This document shows positions 1-8,652 of a stretch of 64,000 nt of DNA, one piece after another; position 1 is the stretch's first letter, and each line of letters opens with the position of its first letter. Under the pieces are notes generated by a model, which saw only the letters and a list, made by a program, of their open reading frames with translations, made no database searches and had not been told where the DNA came from. Both the position numbers and the translations under genes were made by a program. The DNA comes from Pseudoalteromonas sp. EB27. GTDB lineage: Bacteria; Pseudomonadota; Gammaproteobacteria; Enterobacterales; Alteromonadaceae. The stretch spans positions 103,655 through 167,654 of the forward strand of contig NZ_MTQD01000013.1 in assembly GCF_001974875.1 (NCBI RefSeq), in the 5' to 3' direction.

Positions 1-1
1 T

Positions 2-1399
2 TCTTCAGATCAACTCCTTGTAGTTATTAACGATATTTTAGATTTTTCAAAAATTGAGTCTGGAAACATTAACCTTGAAGAATTTCCTTTCTCTGTAAAT
101 TCGGTTGTTGACTACATCAAAGCAACTTTTGATGAGTTAGCTCAAAGCAAAGGGATCACATTTGATATTGTCATTGGTGAAGAGGTCAAACTCAATTTAA
201 TTGGTGATGTAGTTCGAATAAACCAAGTACTGCTAAATTTATGCTCTAACGCAATTAAATTTACTACACAGGGCTTTGTATCGGTATTAATAGAATCAAA
301 AAGATCATTATCCGATCCTAAGAGTGTTTGTTTGTATTTTATTGTTAAAGATTCAGGTATTGGCATTGCCGAGCAAAGCCTTGCCGATTTATTTGAATCT
401 TTTACTCAAGCTGACAGCTCTACAACCAGGAAGTTTGGCGGCACAGGTTTAGGCTTAACTATAAGTAAGCGTTTATGCCAATCGATGGGGGGAGATATAA
501 CGGTAAAAAGCACTCAAGGTGTAGGTAGTGAATTTATAGCTTCAATTAAGGTGAAACTGAATAACCAAGCGTTAATTGATGATACTCCTAACCTAACTTT
601 TACTGATGCGTTTGAAGTACTAATTGTAGATGATAATGAAGATGATCTTAAGGTAATTGAAAATCAGCTAACGGCTATGGGGCTAGCATGTACGGCCTGT
701 CAATCTGCTAAACAAGCTATTGATATTATTGAACACAATAAAGAGAAATTTAAAGTTATTATTGTCGACTGGGCAATGCCATCAATGAGTAGCGAAACTT
801 TTTTAATACGCATTTTTAATATTAACCCTCAACTTTATGCCAACACTATTGTGCTTATAATGAGTGACGAAAGTTTACTAAATAATGGAGCCAAAAAAGT
901 AAGTATAAAAACTATTTTGCAGAAACCTGTATACACGAGTGTTTTGTATGAGGCGATTGAAAGTAAAGTAGTAGGCTCTCTGAATGAAGTGCCTGTGGTA
1001 AATGCAGTAAGTGAAAAGTCGCTAGCAGGTATCAAAATATTAGTTGTGGAAGATAACTCGATCAATAAACTAATAGTTACAAACATACTAGAAAATGCGG
1101 ATGCTCAAATTTATTTGGTCGACAATGGACTCGAATGTATTCAAGCCGTGAAATCGCAATCGTACGATATTATCTTGATGGATATTCATATGCCTATTAT
1201 GGATGGGGTTGAGGCAAGTAAAATTATTCGTAACGATAGTGATAAAGCAATCGCAAATATTCCAATAATTGCTTTAACAGCTAATGTTATGAAAGATGAT
1301 ATTACACGATACTTATCCATTGGCATGAACGCGCATGTTGCAAAGCCTATTAAAGCTAAAAATCTACGTGAAACTATAATCCGCTGTTTAAATAACTGA
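2..1399 (+). CDS. Hybrid sensor histidine kinase, C-terminal part (5' end outside window)
   Basis: The reading frame is open from the first bases of the window, so the gene starts upstream; the ATG at 332 lies inside the ATPase domain and is not the start. The visible part begins at the end of the dimerisation (HisKA) helices (INDILDFSKIESG). It continues through the HATPase domain with N box (LLNLCSNAIKFT), G1 box (DSGIGI) and G2 box (GGTGLGLTISKRL). Two receiver domains follow: one starting FEVLIVDDNEDD with a candidate phospho-acceptor Asp in VDWAMP, and one starting ILVVEDNSIN with the Asp in LMDIHMP and the Lys in VAKPI. The sensing input and the phosphorylated His are outside the window, so signal and target are unknown. 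No Hpt domain follows; the protein ends right after the second receiver. Confidence 0.93.
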   Translation, partial: SSDQLLVVINDILDFSKIESGNINLEEFPFSVNSVVDYIKATFDELAQSKGITFDIVIGEEVKLNLIGDVVRINQVLLNLCSNAIKFTTQGFVSVLIESKRSLSDPKSVCLYFIVKDSGIGIAEQSLADLFESFTQADSSTTRKFGGTGLGLTISKRLCQSMGGDITVKSTQGVGSEFIASIKVKLNNQALIDDTPNLTFTDAFEVLIVDDNEDDLKVIENQLTAMGLACTACQSAKQAIDIIEHNKEKFKVIIVDWAMPSMSSETFLIRIFNINPQLYANTIVLIMSDESLLNNGAKKVSIKTILQKPVYTSVLYEAIESKVVGSLNEVPVVNAVSEKSLAGIKILVVEDNSINKLIVTNILENADAQIYLVDNGLECIQAVKSQSYDIILMDIHMPIMDGVEASKIIRNDSDKAIANIPIIALTANVMKDDITRYLSIGMNAHVAKPIKAKNLRETIIRCLNN

Positions 1400-1846
1400 G
1401 CCGTTAAAGTGATTTAATAATTATCCATATTAAGTACCTATCGTAATATCGTCCGTTGGCTTGAGCCTATTTTGGATAACTTAAAAAGACAATTCATAAA
1501 ATAGAATTTTCCTCACCGGTTGCTATATGAAATCTCATACATCCTTTTCCCATATGTTTATTTCAGCAAAGGTTGAATTATCAATGTCAGAAGTTAGTGA
1601 GTTAGGCACTATAAACAAAGCACACAGCTTCGCTGCATATAGTACAAACAAAACGCGCTTAAGCTTGAGGATTCAATTTAATCTATTTATAAAATAAAGG
1701 GCATAGTTGTTTGTTTATGTAAGTTCTCGTTTATCTGAGTGTTTTTTGTTTAGCACTATTAATAAACGTTTAAACTTAGTTTATAGCCTTGTACTTCTAT
1801 AGATATTGAACAACACTTTAGTTAATAATTTAACGAGTGGCAGGCT
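1400..1846. other. Intergenic region, 447 bp, between hybrid kinase and mshH
   Basis: This AT-rich stretch holds no recognisable RNA, mobile element or strong terminator. A 56-codon open frame runs on the plus strand from an ATG at 1527 to a TAA at 1697. It has no Shine-Dalgarno sequence in front of it and no recognisable protein family, so I do not call it a gene. The promoter for the mshH-like gene must lie in the last part of this stretch, but I could not pick a convincing -35/-10 pair. Confidence 0.5.
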
Positions 1847-3529
1847 ATGCAAAAGAGTAAAATCTGGCTTTTCAAGTACTTCAAAGGTATCTCTTTTGTC
1901 TTATTTTTAATGATACTTATTAGTTTTAATTTTATTTTAAATGATGCATTACATCAAAAAGTTCATGCTTCTGGGCAGCAGTTCGTTAAACACGTTTACG
2001 AGCTGAATTTATCTCCTTCTATGAACAATGAAGCGTTGGCTGCATTAGCTAAAAGTGAAGGTTTTATGTTGGAAGTGCCAAAGCCTGCAGAGCATTTTAA
2101 GCATTTAGTGAATATAGAGCGCGAAGTTTTTTCTTACAAAACATTAAATCTGAGCCTCTATCACTATCCTGCTTGGGTAACACAAAGTTACTTATTTATA
2201 TTGCTAAACTTGATCATATTAGGCGCCGCTGGCTGGTCTTATCGCTGGTGGGGGTTATTGAATGTAAGTCGTAAAATTACGCCCAAAAATACAATGATAC
2301 AACCTACTAAAATTATTAAACAAAAACAAAATAAAATACGATTAATTAAACAAGTAAAAAAATGCGAATTAAGTTCTTTGTATGGGGTTAATAGAGCATC
2401 ACATAGCTTATTTTTACTCATTGAATGTGACTTTGATAAGAAAACCGATAAAGAAGCTATTTTTAAAGTGTTAATCACTAGAAAATTGACTGGATTTAAA
2501 GATGTGTCGGTAAAAATACTAAATTCCAATTACTTAGCCATCACCTTGCCACATATATCTACTCCCGAGTTAGACAGCTACGTTGAAAAGCTTCATCAGA
2601 GCGTGTTTTTACTATGCCAAAATTACCAAAAAAGTATGACTCATAAAAACATTAAAATAGGTGCGTGCGACTATCGAGTAGGCGCAGATAAAATTGCGGT
2701 TTATCAGTTAGCAAAATCAGCACTTATGCTATCGCAAAGCAGCTCAGTACAGCACTATCACCGCTTAGCGTTAAATTATTACCAAGAAAAACCACTCTCG
2801 AGTAAACAGGTTATCGAAAATATTAAAAAGAATAAGTTTATATTATTCTTCCAGCCTTTATTTGAGCTCTCTAGTGGGGAGATTTTACAACATGAAGCGC
2901 TTATTAGGGTTAGGCATAGCCAACTTGGATTACTAGCTGCTCGTTATTTTATTAATCAGGTTTATAGTAATCAAGACGCTTTAATATTAGATAAAGCCGT
3001 AATAACACAAGTTAAAAAGCTAATGCTGAGTGAATCTTCGGCTCAAACAGTTAGTGTAAATCTGCACCCTAAAAATTGGTTTAACGATGTATTTTGGGAG
3101 TGGCTACCTAGTCAAATAGCTGAACTTAAATTAAGTGCTAAATTACAATTTGAAATAAGCGAGACAGAATTTTTTACTCATAGAAAATCGATAACTAATG
3201 CACTAAATATAATTAAAAAAAGCCGTTCACAAATGGTAATTGATAATGTAAAAAGCAGTGAGAAAGTAGCTGTATTAGCTGATTATAACCAAGTATGTGG
3301 GCTTAAATTATCATACGATCTAATTCATTTGTTAAATGAAAAAAATCAAAATCAAAGGCAAATAAAAAAGATAGTCGAAGCCGCAAACCTTTTAAATTTA
3401 CCCGTATATGCCGTTGGGGTAGAGACTCAAAAAGAGTTGTTTACGCTTGCCAAGTTGGGAGTGGTTGGAGCTCAAGGGTTTTACTTTTCAGAGCCACTTC
3501 AAGAGTTTACGCAAGCGGTATTTCATTAA
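1847..3529 (+). CDS. mshH: MshH/CsrD-like membrane protein with degenerate GGDEF and EAL domains
   Basis: The 560-residue protein has a membrane segment at about 12-32 and a second at about 112-133, enclosing a short periplasmic region. A degenerate GGDEF-like region follows (about 180-310, no GGDEF signature), then an EAL domain (about 320-555). Some EAL landmarks are kept: E350 in EALIR, N405, E437 in EISET, K487. Others are lost: the metal-binding Asp pair reads DN (466-467), and the glutamate of the usual AEGVE motif is V523 (AVGVE). It is therefore probably not an active c-di-GMP phosphodiesterase. This architecture and the position just before the msh pilus genes match MshH of Vibrio and its homologue CsrD of E. 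coli, which promotes RNase E decay of CsrB/C RNAs. The length is slightly below the roughly 600-650 of those relatives. Its stop codon overlaps that of the convergent gene at 3526. Confidence 0.85.
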   Translation: MQKSKIWLFKYFKGISFVLFLMILISFNFILNDALHQKVHASGQQFVKHVYELNLSPSMNNEALAALAKSEGFMLEVPKPAEHFKHLVNIEREVFSYKTLNLSLYHYPAWVTQSYLFILLNLIILGAAGWSYRWWGLLNVSRKITPKNTMIQPTKIIKQKQNKIRLIKQVKKCELSSLYGVNRASHSLFLLIECDFDKKTDKEAIFKVLITRKLTGFKDVSVKILNSNYLAITLPHISTPELDSYVEKLHQSVFLLCQNYQKSMTHKNIKIGACDYRVGADKIAVYQLAKSALMLSQSSSVQHYHRLALNYYQEKPLSSKQVIENIKKNKFILFFQPLFELSSGEILQHEALIRVRHSQLGLLAARYFINQVYSNQDALILDKAVITQVKKLMLSESSAQTVSVNLHPKNWFNDVFWEWLPSQIAELKLSAKLQFEISETEFFTHRKSITNALNIIKKSRSQMVIDNVKSSEKVAVLADYNQVCGLKLSYDLIHLLNEKNQNQRQIKKIVEAANLLNLPVYAVGVETQKELFTLAKLGVVGAQGFYFSEPLQEFTQAVFH

Positions 3530-4434
3530 ATTAAGCCTCTATATTTAAGACCATTTAGCCCCTGAAGTCCGCCGGTATGGACCGCAATAATCTTACTCCC
3601 AGATGGGAAATAATCTTGCTCAATAAGTTGCCACAATGCATACACCATTTTTCCGCTATAAATAGGCTCAAGCGGTAGGTTGTGTGTGCGGCCTATATCT
3701 TGGCAGAACTGCCATAACTCAGGTGAAAATTTTCCATAACCACCACCATGAAACTCTGTGAGTAACTGCCAGTTAGTTTGATTATTAGCTTTAGCGCTGA
3801 GCTTTTTTATTTCTTGATTTAAATAATCAGCTTGTTTTAATACCGCTATACCAATAACTTGTGTTGTTGAAGCACTGCCTTCTATTAATCCAGCAAGCGT
3901 GCCACCACTACCTGTAGGGCAAGCTAAGTAGTTATGTTCGGGTAAGCTTTGTACTAACTCTTTACATCCTAATAAAGCGTGCTCATTTGTACCACCTTCA
4001 GGAATGATATAAGCATTTGGAAAGCGCTCTTGCAAAGCATTAAGGTAATCGGTGTCTTGGCGTTTTCGATACTCTATACGATTAACAACATGTAGGTTCA
4101 TACCACAATGTTTTGCAAATTGGATTGTTGGGTTGTTGTTATCCAGTTCTGGTCCGCGAATAATCGCATGAGTTTTTATATTAAATTCTTTTCCTGCGGC
4201 TGCGCAGGCGTGAATATGGTTTGAAAACGCACCACCAAAAGTCAGAAGCTCTGTTTTATTTATCTTTTGCATATGCGCTAAATTGTATTTTAATTTACGC
4301 CATTTATTGCCACTTATTAGCGGATGGAGTAAATCATCACGTTTTATACCTAAACAAATATTTCTCTTTTTTAGAAACGAGCTATCTAATTGTTGAATAT
4401 AGTTATTTTCATCTATTTTGAATGTTTCATGCAT
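3526..4434 (-). CDS. PLP-dependent enzyme of the ACC deaminase / D-cysteine desulfhydrase family
   Basis: The protein belongs to the fold-type II PLP enzymes. SGNKWRKLKYNL near the N-terminus carries the lysine expected to hold the cofactor. TFGGAFSNHIHACAAAG is the substrate/phosphate region, and CPTGSGGTLAGL is the glycine-rich PLP phosphate-binding loop. Members deaminate 1-aminocyclopropane-1-carboxylate or desulfhydrate D-cysteine; motifs alone do not decide the substrate. I prefer the start at 4434 (MHETFKID), which fits family length and leaves a 76-bp divergent promoter region before mshI. An upstream ATG at 4500 would add 22 residues and leave only 10 bp. The gene is convergent with mshH; both stop codons share the tetranucleotide TTAA at 3526-3529. 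It has no obvious role in pilus assembly. Confidence 0.85.
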   Translation of the reverse strand: MHETFKIDENNYIQQLDSSFLKKRNICLGIKRDDLLHPLISGNKWRKLKYNLAHMQKINKTELLTFGGAFSNHIHACAAAGKEFNIKTHAIIRGPELDNNNPTIQFAKHCGMNLHVVNRIEYRKRQDTDYLNALQERFPNAYIIPEGGTNEHALLGCKELVQSLPEHNYLACPTGSGGTLAGLIEGSASTTQVIGIAVLKQADYLNQEIKKLSAKANNQTNWQLLTEFHGGGYGKFSPELWQFCQDIGRTHNLPLEPIYSGKMVYALWQLIEQDYFPSGSKIIAVHTGGLQGLNGLKYRGLI

Positions 4435-4510
4435 TTTATTGGTTTTCAATTTGGCAAAGTAGTTAAAATGTACGACACTTATTTCATACTCAATTAACAA
4501 TAGTAGCTAT

Positions 4511-5434
4511 ATGAAAGAAAAGCTGTTTTCATGGTTAAATCGTAGTTTAGATCCAAATACAGCTATTGGTGTTGCAACTTACGCAGATACTGTTAACGCG
4601 GTATGTTTAAAAAAACAACGCGACCAATGGATGGTTCACAGTTCTCACAGTGTAAATGTGTCTGAGCAAACCGATTATACCGCTGCAATTGTTGCTTGTA
4701 CAAATGAGGTGTCTACTGATATTTGTGCAGTTAATTTAGTCATACCGCACTACTTTTATCAAATAGTGCAAATGGATAAACCAAACCTTAGTGATGAAGA
4801 AATCATTCAGTCGCTGCCTTGGACTACAAAAGATTTAGTTGATATAGCCTCTGAAAACATTGTAGCTGACTTTATCGATTATCCAATAACGTTACCAATG
4901 CAAAGCAGCAAAATGAATGTATTTATTACCAATAAGCTGCAGCTACTTCCGTTTATAGACAGTTTTGAACAAACTAAACCAGTTTTGCGTGCAATGACCT
5001 CTGAAGAAATGGTTTTAGTAACTTTATTTGGCTCATACAAAGAGGCGCATATGCTGATTGTGCAGCATGCTAATCATGAACCTCGAATCTTAATTATTCG
5101 TGATGGACAATTAGTATTAGCTAGGCGATTAAATGGTTTTTTAGGTATTTCAGATAAGGATCAAAACCAAGAACTAGTAGAGGCGTTAGGGTTAGAAATT
5201 CAGCGTTCGATGGACTTTTTTGAAAGCCAGCTCAAGCAACCGCCAATTCGCAGCATACAGCTACAGTGCGATGATTTATCTTCATTAACTCTTAGAGCCG
5301 GTCTTGCAGAGTTTTTACAAGTAAAAGTTGTAGATTTTGCGCCTAACTTAGAATTAGCGCAGCAATTAGAGCCAAACTTTTATTATGCGCTCGGGGCAGC
5401 CTATCAATTAACAGATCCGGAGTCTGTTCTATGA
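4511..5434 (+). CDS. mshI: MSHA biogenesis protein MshI (PilM-like)
   Basis: This 307-residue protein is the first gene of the pilus operon and resembles PilM, the cytoplasmic actin-fold component of type IV pilus inner-membrane platforms. It has no membrane segment or signal peptide. Sequence support is moderate and lies in the overall pattern (SWLNRSLDPN at the N-terminus, then alternating strands and acidic helices). The main argument is position: it is followed, with a 4-bp ATGA overlap, by PilN-, PilO- and PilP-like genes in the order seen in MSHA clusters. In PilM the N-terminus groove holds the PilN cytoplasmic tail, so it probably pairs with the next gene product. Confidence 0.88.
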   Translation: MKEKLFSWLNRSLDPNTAIGVATYADTVNAVCLKKQRDQWMVHSSHSVNVSEQTDYTAAIVACTNEVSTDICAVNLVIPHYFYQIVQMDKPNLSDEEIIQSLPWTTKDLVDIASENIVADFIDYPITLPMQSSKMNVFITNKLQLLPFIDSFEQTKPVLRAMTSEEMVLVTLFGSYKEAHMLIVQHANHEPRILIIRDGQLVLARRLNGFLGISDKDQNQELVEALGLEIQRSMDFFESQLKQPPIRSIQLQCDDLSSLTLRAGLAEFLQVKVVDFAPNLELAQQLEPNFYYALGAAYQLTDPESVL

Positions 5435-6030
5435 AAACCCGGATTAATTTTTATCAAAAAACCTTACGAGTACGCCGAGATCCAGTCCCTTTGTCTGGAA
5501 TGATTACGTTGTGGTTAGGTGCGCTATTAATTATTGCAATCACGTGGGCTTTTTACAGTTATAAAACTTATTCAAGTGAGCTTGATTTAGAACAAAAAAA
5601 GGAATATCTCAAACAAGGAAAAGCTCAGTTAGAAGTTGTAAAACAGCAGCTAGCAGAGAAGCAAAATAAAACAATTTTTATTAATGAGCTAAAAACACTT
5701 CAGCAAGAGGTTTTGCATAAGCAGCAAATATTTAGTTATTTAGAGCAAAGCTCAGATCAATCCGCAACCGACTATGCGCAGGTTATGCAAGATTTAGCTA
5801 AGTATCACGAGCCTAATATCTGGCTTACCCATATTAAATTTGTAGGGCAAAGTGTCACGTTTCAAGGGCAAGTATCGCAGTCAAAATTTTTACCTATGTG
5901 GTTTAATAATTTAAAGCAGTCACCTTTTTTTATTGATAAAGAATTTTCAGTTTTAGAACTGTCAACAAAAGATGGTCTGAGTGAATTTAATGTGGCGACC
6001 GACCTTGCTGATAAAGGCGCTAAACCATGA
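5431..6030 (+). CDS. mshI2: MSHA biogenesis protein, PilN-like
   Basis: This is a 199-residue bitopic inner-membrane protein. The cytoplasmic N-terminus reads INFYQKTLR, close to the conserved INLLP-type motif with which PilN docks into PilM. A membrane helix follows at about 23-43, then a periplasmic coiled coil (about 45-110) and a small ferredoxin-like domain. It overlaps the previous gene by 4 bp (ATGA) and the next by 4 bp, which suggests translational coupling. Naming of the two mshI-type genes varies between species (mshI/mshI1/mshI2); the symbol used here marks the second one. Confidence 0.85.
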   Translation: MKTRINFYQKTLRVRRDPVPLSGMITLWLGALLIIAITWAFYSYKTYSSELDLEQKKEYLKQGKAQLEVVKQQLAEKQNKTIFINELKTLQQEVLHKQQIFSYLEQSSDQSATDYAQVMQDLAKYHEPNIWLTHIKFVGQSVTFQGQVSQSKFLPMWFNNLKQSPFFIDKEFSVLELSTKDGLSEFNVATDLADKGAKP

Positions 6031-6704
6031 ACAACAAGAAAGACAAAGGTTGGCCTATTTGGGCAAAGTATCGAGCTCAATTTGCATCGCTGCAAAAGCG
6101 TGAGAAGTATTCCACTGTATTTGTAGGCTTATTCATGGTGATTTACCTCGGCCTGTGGTTTGTTATTTTTCCACAGCAAGATGAAGTTGCTCATATTCGC
6201 TCTGAACAAAATGCAGCATTGCAGGAGTTACAGCAGATAAATGCGCAACTCTCCATGTTAAATCAAGCACTAAACTACGACTACACTAAGGTTTTACGCA
6301 GTCAAATTGCACAAACCAGAGATGAGTTAGCAGAAATAAATAATCAACTTAATAGTTTTAGCCAAGGCTTTGTAGCGGCTAAAAATGTACCTGCCGTTTT
6401 AAAAGATTTGCTCGTAGATAGTAGCGACGTAAAAGTGAGTAACTTTAATGTCAAACCAGCACAGGCTATCGATGTAGAAAAACTAGGTGAACATGATACG
6501 CAAACATTATTTTTTGAGCATCAGATGGTCGTTACTTTAGAAGGTAGCTACTTTAGCTTACAAAAATATTTAGCCGCATTAAAAAATAATCAAGATAAGT
6601 TATTAATACAGGAGTTTAGTTATCAGGTACTAGAGTACCCTCAAGCTGAATTAACTTTACAAATTGCTACAGTGAGCGCTAATGAAAAATTTATCGCATT
6701 ATAA
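6027..6704 (+). CDS. mshJ: MSHA biogenesis protein MshJ (PilO-like)
   Basis: This 225-residue bitopic inner-membrane protein has a short charged cytoplasmic N-terminus, a membrane helix at about 30-48 (FVGLFMVIYLGLWFVIF), and a long periplasmic coiled coil rich in Gln and Leu (about 55-120). A C-terminal domain resembling PilO/GspM follows. It is expected to form a heterodimer with the PilN-like protein and to align the platform with the secretin. The gene overlaps its upstream neighbour by 4 bp and mshK by 23 bp. Confidence 0.88.
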   Translation: MNNKKDKGWPIWAKYRAQFASLQKREKYSTVFVGLFMVIYLGLWFVIFPQQDEVAHIRSEQNAALQELQQINAQLSMLNQALNYDYTKVLRSQIAQTRDELAEINNQLNSFSQGFVAAKNVPAVLKDLLVDSSDVKVSNFNVKPAQAIDVEKLGEHDTQTLFFEHQMVVTLEGSYFSLQKYLAALKNNQDKLLIQEFSYQVLEYPQAELTLQIATVSANEKFIAL

Positions 6705-7008
6705 TTTATGTTTTTTATTACTTTTGTTCACTTTCGCACCCAGTGCATTAGCGCAATTACGCGATCCTACTCAACCAAATATGTATGTAAATAACAACAA
6801 GAGTGTAACTCAAAACACAGAACTTAAATTGCAATCTATTATTAAAAACAGTACAGCATTTAAGGCTATTATTTCTGGCCATATTTATCGAGTGGGTGAT
6901 GCTGTAGACGATTTTCGGGTGCTAAGCATAAACTCAAAACAGGTTGTGCTAGCAAATGACGATAAACAAATAAAATTAGAATTATATGACTATGAAATTA
7001 AAAAATAA
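6682..7008 (+). CDS. mshK: MSHA biogenesis protein MshK (PilP-like periplasmic protein)
   Basis: This short protein (108 residues) has a cleavable signal peptide (hydrophobic LCFLLLLFTFAPSALA, predicted cut after ALA). The mature part begins LRDPTQP, a proline-containing motif typical of MshK/PilP-type linkers. A small beta domain then resembles PilP/GspC homology regions (FKAIISGHIYRVGDAV, VLSINSKQVVL). It should bridge the inner-membrane platform and the secretin MshL. The start lies 23 bp inside mshJ and its end overlaps mshL. Confidence 0.87.
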   Translation: MKNLSHYNLCFLLLLFTFAPSALAQLRDPTQPNMYVNNNKSVTQNTELKLQSIIKNSTAFKAIISGHIYRVGDAVDDFRVLSINSKQVVLANDDKQIKLELYDYEIKK

Positions 7009-8650
7009 TTTATCTTACCCGTGGCTTGTTCTCCTATTATTGCCTACATTTTTAACGGCTTGCCATAGCTTTAAGCCTGGTAAAGAAGTTAAAACTCATA
7101 TAGAACAAGAGCTGGCTGAAAAACCTGTAGAAGCTAAAGCGATTGAGCCTTTACAGATGCCGAGTGAGCTTACCCAAAGCCTACTATCATCAATAAATAA
7201 TGAGCAAACTATAAGTGATGATTTATCTATAAAGCGTTTTGATGTAGCCGCTAATGACGTTGAAATAGGCGCCTTTTTTGCAGGCTTAACAGACGATACG
7301 CCTTTTAGTGTTGCTGTGCATCCAGAGGTAAATGGTACAATTAGTTTAAATCTTAAAAGCGTTACTTTTAATGAAGTCATTGCAGTTATTAAGCGTATGT
7401 ATCCTTTAGATATTGTTAATGAAGGACGAATAGTACAAGTACTGCCAGCCAAAATGCGCACAGAAACAATACCTGTAAATTATTTAATGATGCAGCGCCA
7501 TGGTCAGTCTACAGTGAGTGTGGTTGCTGGTGGGGTTAGTCAATTTGCACAAAGTGGCAGTAGTTCGAGTGGTTCAAGTTCAGGTAGTAGTAACCAGCAA
7601 AATAATGAGTTTGGCGGCGATAATCAAAGCTTAGATTTAAACGGTTCTCGAATCCAAACAATTAATAAAAATGATTTTTGGAAAGAATTAGAAGTCGCCC
7701 TTAAGTCTTTAATTGGCGCAAGCAATGGGCGCTATGTTGTTGCAAGCCCACAAGCTAGTTTGGTAACCGTAAATGCATTACCAAGCGAAATTAGTCAGCT
7801 AAAAGAGTTTTTGCGTCAAAGCCAAGAAAACCTGCAACGCCAAGTTATTCTAGAAGCAAAAATAATAGAAGTAACTTTAAAAGATGAGTACCAACAGGGA
7901 GTTAACTGGGAGCGTATAGCGAGTGGTTTAGAAGGCGGTATTTCGTTTGCTACAACAGCGGGTTCTACTATTAGTAATAGTATTTCAGCCGCAATTGGTG
8001 GAGCGTCATCGCTAACCATTCAAAAAGGAGACTTTAACGGGGTTATTAATTTGCTTGAAACGCAAGGTGATGTGCAAATGCTATCTAACCCTCGAGTTAC
8101 CGCTACAAACAATCAAAAAGCAGTTATAAAAGTAGGGCAAGACGAATATTTTGTTACTAATGTATCAAGTACGACGGTAACGGGTACTGCTACAACGACC
8201 TCGCCTGAAATTGATTTAACGCCGTTCTTTTCTGGTATTGCCCTAGATGTAACGCCGCAAATTGACAAGTACGGCTCAGTTATTTTGCATGTTCACCCTT
8301 CAGTAACTGAAACAGAAGAGCAGCTAAAAGTAATTACATTAGACGATCAACGTTTTGAGTTGCCTCTAGCACAAAGTAACATTCGAGAATCAGATACTGT
8401 TATTCGCGCTCAAAGTGGCGAAATAGTGGTTATTGGTGGTTTGATGCAAACATCAACACAGGATGAAGAATCAAAAACCCCCGTGTTGGGGGATATCCCA
8501 TTATTTGGCAATTTATTTAAAAGTATTCGTAAACGCCAAGAGAAAAAAGAACTGATTATTCTAATCAAACCAACGGTTGTTATGCCAGATACTTGGAAAA
8601 AACAACAAGGTGAAAGCCGTCAGCTTTTAAAAACATGGTATGAAAACTAA
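6986..8650 (+). CDS. mshL: MSHA outer-membrane secretin MshL (lipoprotein)
   Basis: The 554-residue secretin opens with a lipoprotein signal peptide and lipobox (LTAC, Cys at about 26). A STN-type domain (about 85-150; AANDVEIGAFFAGL) follows, then a Ser/Gly-rich loop (about 185-205; SSSSGSSSGSSNQQNN). An N1-like domain and the secretin core come last, with the signature VIGGLMQTSTQDEESKTPVLGDIP and the ending ELIILIKPTVV. It forms the gated outer-membrane ring through which the pilus passes. ATG codons at 6986 and 6992 are both possible starts. The stop is 2 bp before the mshM start. Confidence 0.95.
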   Translation: MTMKLKNNLSYPWLVLLLLPTFLTACHSFKPGKEVKTHIEQELAEKPVEAKAIEPLQMPSELTQSLLSSINNEQTISDDLSIKRFDVAANDVEIGAFFAGLTDDTPFSVAVHPEVNGTISLNLKSVTFNEVIAVIKRMYPLDIVNEGRIVQVLPAKMRTETIPVNYLMMQRHGQSTVSVVAGGVSQFAQSGSSSSGSSSGSSNQQNNEFGGDNQSLDLNGSRIQTINKNDFWKELEVALKSLIGASNGRYVVASPQASLVTVNALPSEISQLKEFLRQSQENLQRQVILEAKIIEVTLKDEYQQGVNWERIASGLEGGISFATTAGSTISNSISAAIGGASSLTIQKGDFNGVINLLETQGDVQMLSNPRVTATNNQKAVIKVGQDEYFVTNVSSTTVTGTATTTSPEIDLTPFFSGIALDVTPQIDKYGSVILHVHPSVTETEEQLKVITLDDQRFELPLAQSNIRESDTVIRAQSGEIVVIGGLMQTSTQDEESKTPVLGDIPLFGNLFKSIRKRQEKKELIILIKPTVVMPDTWKKQQGESRQLLKTWYEN

Positions 8651-8652
8651 CT

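Noticed and set aside
332..1399. ATG at 332 as the start of a short kinase/receiver protein
   Set aside because: The frame continues upstream through the HATPase N box and HisKA helices to the window edge, so 332 is internal.
1527..1697. 56-codon open frame in the gap before mshH
   Set aside because: It has an ATG but no Shine-Dalgarno sequence and no recognisable protein features; an AT-rich gap of 447 bp can give such a frame by chance.
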